A stretch of DNA of 11,378 nt from JBCCRH01 sp039208045 (GTDB lineage: Bacteria; Bacteroidota; Bacteroidia; Chitinophagales; Saprospiraceae), in the NCBI GenBank assembly GCA_039208045.1, contig JBCCRH010000176.1, positions 1-11,378 on the forward strand, read 5' to 3'. Numbering within the stretch: position 1 is the first letter of the stretch; each line of letters begins with the position of its first letter. The translations under genes were made by a program, and so were the position numbers. Below, piece by piece: positions 5,980 to 11,378 of this stretch. The notes under the pieces were generated by a model. The model was not told where the DNA came from, made no database searches, and was given only the letters and a program-made list of their open reading frames with translations.

Positions 5980-6474
5980 ATGAAATTGACGCAATACGCT
6001 TTAGCTTTTTTTCTGGCAGCTAGCCTACTGGCTTGTGGGAATAATAGTTCTGATGCCACTCAAAGAACCGAACAAGTAGAAGAAGCTCCCCCTACCTCCG
6101 TTCTAACACAAAAGGAAGACCAACTCTGGGATGAAGTCATGGAACTGCATGATGATGTGATGCCCAAAATGACTGCTATGAATCGCCTGAGCAAACAGCT
6201 AAAAGAAGCTGCGGCGGCGGAGCAAATTCCTGCTGCGGATACTGCCTTTGTCAGTAAGACTGTTGCCGACCTGGCCGCTGCGGATGAAGGGATGTGGGAC
6301 TGGATGCATAACTTGGTACAGCTAGACCGACTACGCCAAGAGAAGAAGCACGAAGAGATCATCAAATACCTTCAAGATGAAAAAGTGGCCATTGCCAAGG
6401 TGCGTACCGATATGCTCAACGGCATCAGCACTGCCGAGAATCTGGTGGAAAAATTAGAACTAACCAAAGAATAG
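5980..6474 (+). CDS. Helical His/Met-bearing lipoprotein, partner of Sco
   Basis: A 164-residue predicted lipoprotein. A signal segment with lipobox LLAC puts the lipidated Cys at 19, followed by an acidic, low-complexity linker (21-45). The rest is alpha-helical, probably a helical hairpin. Two clusters of His, Met and Trp stand out: W50, M54, H57, M61, M64, M67 (WDEVMELHDDVMPKMTAM) and M105-W106-D-W108-M109-H110. It resembles small Bacteroidota proteins often labelled 'viral A-type inclusion protein', a misleading automatic name. It lies five bases before sco, so they are co-transcribed. Copper binding is inferred from Met/His spacing and the Sco neighbour; no such function is established. 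The frame extends upstream to 5725, but that part is the antisense of the thiolase; MKLTQ gives a proper signal peptide. Confidence 0.82.
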   Translation: MKLTQYALAFFLAASLLACGNNSSDATQRTEQVEEAPPTSVLTQKEDQLWDEVMELHDDVMPKMTAMNRLSKQLKEAAAAEQIPAADTAFVSKTVADLAAADEGMWDWMHNLVQLDRLRQEKKHEEIIKYLQDEKVAIAKVRTDMLNGISTAENLVEKLELTKE

Positions 6475-6480
6475 AAGACT

Positions 6481-7104
6481 ATGAGAAATTTGATCTATGG
6501 CTGCTTAATCGCGATAGTGCTAGCAGCTTGTAACCTTAGCCCTGGTGTCGAGAAGGGCCCTCTCCCCTATTTGGGTAACCACATTATTGATCCAGCCACT
6601 GGGGATACTACCTATCACACCATTCCCGATTTTGCTTTTATCAATCAGGACAGCACGCTCGTCACGAATGCCACTTTTGAGGATAAGCACTATATCGCTG
6701 ATTTCTTTTTCACCTCTTGCCCAACCATTTGCCCAAAGGTGAAAAAGCAAATGCTACGGCTGTATGATAAGTACGAGCAGAATGATGAGCTCGTTTTCCT
6801 ATCGCATACCATCGATGTAAAAAGAGATACCGTAGGTAAGCTCAAAATATACGCAGAGAACATGGGTGTGGAAACAGAACGCTGGCACTTTGTAACGGGC
6901 GACCGCGATGAAATCTACGATATTGCAGAAGACTATATGAGCCTTGCCCGAGAAGATCCCAATGCCCCCGGTGGCTTTGACCACAGCGGCTGGCTGCTCC
7001 TAATCGATAAATCGGGCCACATCCGCGCCTTTGCTAGTGGCACAGAGGAAGAAGCAGTAAATGGGCTGATGGAAGATATTGACTGGCTGCTAGCAAATGA
7101 ATAA
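6481..7104 (+). CDS. SCO1/SenC family copper chaperone-like lipoprotein
   Basis: A 207-residue thioredoxin-fold lipoprotein with lipobox LAAC (Cys17). The SCO metal site is complete: Cys80 and Cys84 in FTSCPTICPKV and the conserved His168 in GGFDHSGWLLLID. IPDFAFINQDS (48-58), HYIADFFFT (70-78) and LSHTIDVKRDT (107-117) are family blocks. Sco proteins bind copper through these three residues and deliver or reduce the CuA site of cytochrome c oxidase; some instead act in thiol redox. Being lipid-anchored, it would act at the outer face of a membrane. Six bases separate it from the upstream His/Met lipoprotein, suggesting joint action. No oxidase genes are in view. The Shine-Dalgarno is weak (AGAAG). 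Confidence 0.92.
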   Translation: MRNLIYGCLIAIVLAACNLSPGVEKGPLPYLGNHIIDPATGDTTYHTIPDFAFINQDSTLVTNATFEDKHYIADFFFTSCPTICPKVKKQMLRLYDKYEQNDELVFLSHTIDVKRDTVGKLKIYAENMGVETERWHFVTGDRDEIYDIAEDYMSLAREDPNAPGGFDHSGWLLLIDKSGHIRAFASGTEEEAVNGLMEDIDWLLANE

Positions 7105-7198
7105 GAGAAACGGTGATAGGTAAAGCAGAAATAGGGAAAACGCATCAAAATAGAGCTGTCAAAGAGCACGCTAAATTAGGTGTAGGTGGCGGTGGCAT

Positions 7199-7447
7199 GA
7201 AAAGGCACTGTTTGACGGAGGAGTTTGCCTTTTCTAGCGTTTTTGCTTCGTTTTGGGGCAATGCCAAAATGAAGAGCCCAGCCGGCTTGAGGCGAAAATC
7301 AAGCTAATGAATCAGCTCTTAGCTACAAAATTCAAATGGTATGGGCAAAAAGCATTTGGTATGTTTACCCTAAAACGGAAAAGAAGGCACCCTCTTCCGT
7401 CTCTGCCTGAGGCGGAGCAAAAAAAGAGGAATGCCTCCGTTCCGGAG
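7199..7447. repeat. Cluster of nested inverted repeats in a gene-free region
   Basis: Four separate stems lie in 250 bases. (1) GAAAAGGCA 7199-7207 with TGCCTTTTC 7226-7234, a 9-bp stem. (2) CTTCGTTTTGG 7246-7256 with CCAAAATGAAG 7264-7274, 11 bp with one G-U. (3) AGGCA+CCTCTT (7385-7396) with AAGAGG+TGCCT (7424-7436), enclosing CTCTGCC-TGA-GGCGGAG (7401-7417). (4) CTCCG-TTC-CGGAG 7435-7447. Elements 1 and 3 share the AGGCA/TGCCT ends. Short ORFs cross the region in several frames but have no domain or consistent start. It probably represents dispersed intergenic repeat units, not a gene. Confidence 0.5.
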
Positions 7448-7661
7448 CGCGTCTCCATTTGGTTTAATAAACTATGGGGATAAATTAACCTTTTGGTTTT
7501 TTGGAGGCTCTCATCTAACGTAACTAAAAAGATGACAAATAACCCTAATTCGTTTACTTTCAATTGTTTGACCACATAAAGAAACGAATAAAATCTTTAA
7601 AAATCAACTTTTTAATTATAAAACACCAAAATTTATTTGTTTGTAAACTTATTGATTATAA
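7448..7661. other. AT-rich upstream region of the Nudix gene
   Basis: About 210 bases, strongly AT-rich from 7575 on, with no convincing ORF. No full TAnnTTTG match with a -33 partner was found, so the Nudix promoter is not located. Confidence 0.4.
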
Positions 7662-8189
7662 ATGAATTGGATTAAACGCACGGAACGCTTAGCGTACAAT
7701 GGATGGCGGAAAATCCTACGCAAAACCTTCTTGCTCCCCAATGGCAAGGAAGAAGACTTCGACGTGCTGCATGCAGGTGATTACGCAACCATCGCAGCTT
7801 TCACTGCCCAGCAAGAAGCCATTTTGGTTTACCAATATCGACCTGGGCCAGAGCGTATCCTAAGTTCTTTTGTAGAGGGGGCTATTGATGCGGGAGAAAC
7901 GCCCGAGGAAGCGGCAAAGCGAGAGTTGTTGGAAGAGAGTGGCTATCAAGCCAAGCGCATTCTCCCACTAAAGCAGCAACCCAGCTCTTACACCTCCCAG
8001 ACGCAGCACTGCTTTCTGGCGCTAGACTGCGAAAAGGTAGCAGCGCAACAACTTGATGACAATGAATTTATCGAAGTGCGCCTGATGCCACTGAAAGCTT
8101 TTGAACGCTTTGTAAAAGATGCCAGCGAAACAAGTTTTGTAAATACCGCTAGCGCCCTTTTGGCCTTAGATCATTTGAATAATAGATAG
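7662..8189 (+). CDS. Nudix hydrolase, ADP-ribose/ADP-sugar pyrophosphatase-like
   Basis: A 175-residue cytosolic protein with a complete Nudix box, G73-x5-E79-x7-R87-E88-L-L-E91-E92-S-G94-Y95 (GAIDAGETPEEAAKRELLEESGY), which binds the catalytic magnesium. VYQYRPGPERILSSFVEGAID just before the box, and the length, fit the NudF/ADP-ribose pyrophosphatase branch, which hydrolyses ADP-ribose or related nucleoside diphosphate sugars to AMP. The exact substrate cannot be told from sequence. The N-terminal 40 residues contain Lys/Arg-rich helices and a short beta region, as is usual for that branch. It is monocistronic. Its last 19 bases overlap the 3' end of the convergent TPR-CHAT gene. No clear Shine-Dalgarno; the leader is very AT-rich. 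Confidence 0.9.
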   Translation: MNWIKRTERLAYNGWRKILRKTFLLPNGKEEDFDVLHAGDYATIAAFTAQQEAILVYQYRPGPERILSSFVEGAIDAGETPEEAAKRELLEESGYQAKRILPLKQQPSSYTSQTQHCFLALDCEKVAAQQLDDNEFIEVRLMPLKAFERFVKDASETSFVNTASALLALDHLNNR

Positions 8190-10567
8190 CCTGCCCAGTG
8201 CTTAGGCGCTGCTGTTCTTTTGTTTTGGATTAGCTTTTGCTTGGCACGTACTAAGGCCGCTTCCGGCGTTTTTCCCTTCAACATTCTTTTGTAGAATTGA
8301 TCCAATAAGGCATTAGCTGCTCCCGCCTCAAATGGAACGAGTAATTGCGTAGCCCTACCACTGAAAAAAGCATTTAATAATGGCTCACTCGCTTCAAAAG
8401 AAGCTGGCATATGCAAATCACTAAAACTAATGAGCTGATTGCTCCAATTCCAAGCAGAACGATAGATACGATCTAGTTCGAGCACTCCTTCTCCAGCAGA
8501 AGCGAGTGCCCCTACCGCTTGCTCCGCCCCCCCAACACTGATTACTGGCCCTCCAAAGTGCAAAATCTTTTCTGACGTACTCGCTTCGTGTAGGGCCTCT
8601 ACGGTAGCTGCTTCCCCAAACAAGGTCGTAATCGATTGATTTTTTCTATCAAATCGGTTGATCAATGTCTGATTAATCCGGTCGCTTAGGGCATTAGGTC
8701 TAGCCAACTTTTCGTACAGAGCAGGATAGAGCTGGTAAGTCGTATCGTACAGTGGAGCTACATCTGCCGGTAGTTGCGCAGCCGTTACGCTTGGCGCAAA
8801 TAGCTGGATGCCAACTTTAGGTACCGGCTTTTGCTCTAGCTGCGCTGGCAGGTTTAAGCCATAGCTGATTTGGTAATCCTCCAGCAGATAATTCAGTTTG
8901 CGAAAGCTCGCTCCTTTGCGCACCTTATGTACCAAGGCCTCAAAAGGGATAAATCCCATAGTAACTTCCGGCACAATGTGTAAGTGTTCTATTGCTTCTA
9001 GTTCAGCTAAAAAAGGCTCGACCAGAGCTTCATACCAAGCGTGAGCCCCCATCTGATAACGATCGGTATCGCTTTGGTGGAGTAAGGAATCGAAAGGGAT
9101 TAGGTCTTCTATGTTTAGCGCATGCATGACAACTCCTCCTTTGTGGATGGCAAAGCCCCAGTATTGCTGGCCGTCGCCCGCATATAGCAAGATAGCTTGC
9201 TTATTAGGTATATTGGCCTGTAAATTGCGAAGATCAAAACCAAAATCAGATGTTTTCCGTGGTAGCGCTTTTAATCTTTCTGCCGCTTTATTTGCATATA
9301 CTGAGTTTAGTGGAGTAGCTTGGTACTGCGCGTATTGAAATGCTAGTTCTTTATAACCTTCGCCTAGTTCGGCTTCTGAGAGTGCCGTGTTACAGAGTGA
9401 TTGCCTAAAGAATTTCCATCGACTAGCGTAAGCTAGCGCCTCTTTAGTCTGTTCTTTTTCAGCATATAGCTGTATTGCTTTTGTAAAAATTTCTTCCCAA
9501 CTACTACTACTGTTCTGTAATAGTGCGACAGCAGCTTGAGGAAAATATGATAAATGGAGTTCTAAAGTCTTTACTGCTAGTTCGAATAAGGTTTCGTCTT
9601 TTGTCTTGCTTGCTTTGAAGGCTGTTGCCCTCGCAAATAATAATAAGCTGGTAGGCTTTGGTTCTTTTACAGCTGGATCATTATAATTCGTCTCAGAAAT
9701 GGGCAGTAATGCCCCTGTTGCTTCATAGTCTATTGATTTCCCACTTAATTCGTCTATCATAGGATACGAATTGGCAATATCCAATAAAACTTCCACCGCA
9801 GCCATATTTTTCTCCTTCAATAAAGGGTCGATAATCTCCAAAGCGTGCAATAGATGCTTCACTTGCAACGGCTCCTCCTGCAAATTCCCCAATAACACCA
9901 AGCACCGCGCAACTAGCAACTGCTCCGCCTCCCCCTTCGAATCAGCGTAGGCGCTCGCTTTAGTGAGCAATGCTTTTGCTTTTCCTTCCTCCCCAAGTGC
10001 CAAGTTGGCTCGGGCTTTTTGCCAATAGCTTCGTATCAAGGTACGCTCCTCCTCTACTCCCTCAATCTCCATGATCGCCTGCGCCTGATCGGCATAGTCC
10101 AAGGCCAGTGCGGCTTTGCCCAAGCGTAAAAACACCTCGCTCTTATCTAAGTAGATTTGTGTGATCAGCTCCGCCGATTCGAAGGGCAAGTTCTCGGCAG
10201 CATCCCATACTTGTATCGCTTTCGCTAAATGTCCTTGTGCTACGTAGATTCGAGCATCCTGATGTAGGTTGGAGGCTAAGTCATCCGAACCGAGGGCTTC
10301 TCTAATTGCTAGTGACTCGCCATTAAAATTTCGTGCACTTTCGTAAACGTTCAGCTGTAGGGCAATCTGGCTTTTCAGCAAATACGCACTGGCTAGGTCG
10401 TAGCGCCGATTGGGGTAGCGGTCGATGAGTTCGTTGAGGATTTTATCGGCTTGTAGGTAGTCTTTTTGGGCGACTTGCGTCAATGCCTGTTCGTACAGGG
10501 CATCTGCCGATTGCCCCCAAAGTGGTAGCTGCAATAAGCAGAAGAATAGAAACGGGAGGAATCTCAT
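8171..10567 (-). CDS. Secreted TPR-CHAT protein with degenerate protease site
   Basis: A 798-residue protein. The signal peptide (1-19, hydrophobic 3-16, cleavage after LWGQ) sends it out of the cytoplasm. Residues 20-250 are helical TPR-like repeats (for example ALYEQALTQVAQKDYLQADKIL, IYVAQGHLAKAIQVW, VFLRLGKAALALDYA), with further helices to about 435. From about 450 to the end it has the CHAT (caspase HetF-associated) fold: AILLYAGDGQQYWGFAIH (458-475), LHIVPEVTMGFIPFEAL (529-545), ILHFGG (668-673), FYKRMLKGKTPEAALVRAKQ (758-777) and HWAGYLLF (790-797). In active CHAT proteases LHFATHG carries the catalytic His and LSAC the Cys. Here the aligned positions are Pro674 and Ser716 (LISFSDL), so proteolysis is unlikely and a binding or scaffold role is more plausible. 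Start MRFLPF gives the signal peptide and sits 25 bases from the predicted transcript start; the frame opens to 10681 but crosses the promoter. Confidence 0.85.
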   Translation of the reverse strand: MRFLPFLFFCLLQLPLWGQSADALYEQALTQVAQKDYLQADKILNELIDRYPNRRYDLASAYLLKSQIALQLNVYESARNFNGESLAIREALGSDDLASNLHQDARIYVAQGHLAKAIQVWDAAENLPFESAELITQIYLDKSEVFLRLGKAALALDYADQAQAIMEIEGVEEERTLIRSYWQKARANLALGEEGKAKALLTKASAYADSKGEAEQLLVARCLVLLGNLQEEPLQVKHLLHALEIIDPLLKEKNMAAVEVLLDIANSYPMIDELSGKSIDYEATGALLPISETNYNDPAVKEPKPTSLLLFARATAFKASKTKDETLFELAVKTLELHLSYFPQAAVALLQNSSSSWEEIFTKAIQLYAEKEQTKEALAYASRWKFFRQSLCNTALSEAELGEGYKELAFQYAQYQATPLNSVYANKAAERLKALPRKTSDFGFDLRNLQANIPNKQAILLYAGDGQQYWGFAIHKGGVVMHALNIEDLIPFDSLLHQSDTDRYQMGAHAWYEALVEPFLAELEAIEHLHIVPEVTMGFIPFEALVHKVRKGASFRKLNYLLEDYQISYGLNLPAQLEQKPVPKVGIQLFAPSVTAAQLPADVAPLYDTTYQLYPALYEKLARPNALSDRINQTLINRFDRKNQSITTLFGEAATVEALHEASTSEKILHFGGPVISVGGAEQAVGALASAGEGVLELDRIYRSAWNWSNQLISFSDLHMPASFEASEPLLNAFFSGRATQLLVPFEAGAANALLDQFYKRMLKGKTPEAALVRAKQKLIQNKRTAAPKHWAGYLLFK

Positions 10568-10585
10568 GTTAGAGCAATGAAGACG

Positions 10586-10617
10586 TTTGATGATAGCGCA
10601 AAAGTAATATAAATTTG
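10586..10617 (+). promoter_or_regulatory. Promoter of the flavin-reductase-family gene
   Basis: TTTG (10586-10589), 20 bases, TAAATTTG (10610-10617), full matches to both Bacteroidota elements. The predicted start is near 10624, with a leader of about 41 bases. It interlocks with the divergent promoter at 10599-10626, the two -7 elements being three bases apart. Confidence 0.6.
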
Positions 10618-10626
10618 ATTGAACAA
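10599..10626 (-). promoter_or_regulatory. Promoter of the TPR-CHAT gene
   Basis: Read leftward: TTG (10626-10624), 17 bases, TACTTTTG (10606-10599), a full match to TAnnTTTG. The predicted start is near 10592, giving a leader of about 25 bases to the ATG at 10567. Confidence 0.55.
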
Positions 10627-10664
10627 TCGCGCATTCACACCAGTTCCACTCCCAAACGATAGCT

Positions 10665-11285
10665 ATGATCAAACAATTCACCTATACTGAAATCCTGGAG
10701 CTAGAGCGCTTTTTCCGCATGAACCTCATCAATACCATCTCTGGCCTCAAAGCAGCCAACCTAATTGGTACCATTAGCCCCGAAGGGGTGCCCAACTTAG
10801 GCGTGTTCAACTCCGTAGTACACATTGGGGCCAACCCACCCTACCTCGGCTTCATCATGCGCCCGCTAACCGTCCCGCGCCATACCTACAGCAACCTCAA
10901 AGCAACCCAGCACTTTACCATCAACCACATTCACCCCGACATTTTGGCGAAAGCCCACCAAACCTCCGCCAAGTACGAGGCCGATACCTCGGAATTCGAA
11001 GCTACAGGCCTTACCCCTCAATACTCCGAGCTACACCCTGCCCCTTATGTTGCAGAAAGTGCGGTACAGATAGGCTTAGAATACACAGAAGAACACCCCA
11101 TCCAAGCCAATGGCACCGTATTGATAGTAGGCCGAATCGTAGAATTACGGGTGTCTGCTGCTGCCTTGGGTGAAACAGGCCATGTAGAACTCGACGCGAT
11201 AAAAAGCTTGGGCGTAGCAGGCTTGGATACCTATTACACGGCTCAGCAATTGGAGCGCTTGGGGTATGCGCGGGTAGTGAAATAG
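10665..11285 (+). CDS. Flavin reductase family protein (FMN-binding split barrel)
   Basis: A 206-residue protein of the flavin-reductase-like FMN-binding family. NLINTISGLKAANLIGTIS (20-38), the GV.NLGVFNSVVHIGANPPYLGFIMRP core (41-67), TVPRHTY (69-75), FTINHI (83-88) and ANGTVLIVGRI (147-157) are typical blocks. The last is followed by a C-terminal region ending in GLDTYYTAQQLERLGYAR, as in Bacteroidota members. It is likely a cytosolic flavoprotein using FMN; whether it reduces free flavin for a partner or acts on its own substrate is unknown. The start MIKQFTYTEI is the family-like one and lies close behind the predicted promoter. It diverges from the TPR-CHAT gene and converges on the sorting-tail gene, whose stop is seven bases away. 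Confidence 0.88.
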   Translation: MIKQFTYTEILELERFFRMNLINTISGLKAANLIGTISPEGVPNLGVFNSVVHIGANPPYLGFIMRPLTVPRHTYSNLKATQHFTINHIHPDILAKAHQTSAKYEADTSEFEATGLTPQYSELHPAPYVAESAVQIGLEYTEEHPIQANGTVLIVGRIVELRVSAAALGETGHVELDAIKSLGVAGLDTYYTAQQLERLGYARVVK

Positions 11286-11292
11286 AGGACGA

Positions 11293-11378
11293 TCATTTCT
11301 TTATGAAAGATTCTACCGCACTTAACTTACCATCAATAATATGCCTCACAAAGTAGGCTCCCGCAGCTAAGTCAGCCA
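11293..11378 (-). CDS. C-terminal end of a protein with a type IX secretion sorting tail (partial)
   Basis: The only uninterrupted leftward frame reaching the edge encodes 27 residues: ADLAAGAYFVRHIIDGKLSA, then VESFIKK and a stop. This is the pattern L.AG.Y.V.....G......F.K that ends the T9SS type A sorting domain, recognised for export through the outer membrane and surface attachment or release in Bacteroidota. The start and the main domain are beyond the window, so nothing can be said of the function. Its stop lies seven bases from the stop of the convergent flavin-reductase-family gene. Confidence 0.72.
   Translation of the reverse strand, partial: ADLAAGAYFVRHIIDGKLSAVESFIKK

Noticed and set aside
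7113..7575. Three overlapping short reading frames (two rightward, one leftward) in the gap after sco
   Set aside because: Each has low-complexity, unrecognisable sequence with no domain or consistent start, and they run through inverted repeats; they are better explained as chance frames.
8171..10567. CHAT protein as an active caspase-like defence effector
   Set aside because: Aligned catalytic positions are Pro and Ser, a signal peptide exports it, and no defence-type partner (gasdermin, Cas, sensor) is adjacent.

Overview
The window looks like a chromosome segment of a marine or aquatic Bacteroidota bacterium, most likely Saprospiraceae/Lewinella-like. Four things point there. Several start regions carry promoters of the Bacteroidota type (TTG or TTTG, about 19 bases, TAnnTTTG) and start codons mostly lack a strong Shine-Dalgarno. 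A gene entering from the right edge ends in a type IX secretion sorting tail. The gene families present (DUF6702 with HupE-like permease, a helical lipoprotein paired with Sco, a TPR-CHAT protein) are typical of this group. The name is inferred from families and signals only; no database search was run.

Left (1-2693): two divergent two-gene operons share a 146-base intergenic region. Leftward are a DUF4198-type exported protein with two His-Asp tracts and a HupE/UreJ-type permease cut by the window edge. Rightward are a DUF6702-like exported protein and a second HupE/UreJ-type permease, joined by a TAATG stop/start overlap. Each operon is therefore one exported accessory protein plus one permease of the same superfamily. 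A 15-bp palindrome sits among the overlapping promoters between them. This is the most system-like part of the window: probably a paired transition-metal (nickel, cobalt or zinc class) uptake locus under one metal-responsive operator. The metal and the regulator are not visible.

Centre-left (2694-4676): a Bax inhibitor-1/YccA-family membrane protein is bracketed by two related REP-like palindromic elements that share an exact 26-bp inverted match. The right element touches a small DksA/TraR-type zinc-finger gene. A stretch of about 340 bases without a gene and a strong hairpin terminator follow.

Centre (4677-7104): a leftward thiolase of the 3-oxoadipyl-CoA (PcaF/PaaJ) type diverges from a rightward pair, a His/Met-bearing helical lipoprotein and a SCO1/SenC lipoprotein, which probably serve copper delivery to cytochrome oxidase or redox homeostasis.

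Right (7105-11378): a 557-base intergenic region holds a cluster of nested inverted repeats with no convincing gene. A Nudix hydrolase then converges on, and overlaps by 19 bases, a large secreted TPR-CHAT protein whose catalytic His and Cys positions appear to be lost. That gene diverges, through interlocked promoters, from a flavin-reductase-family gene. The window ends in the last 27 codons of a leftward gene with a T9SS C-terminal sorting tail. No tRNA, rRNA, CRISPR array or transposase was found.
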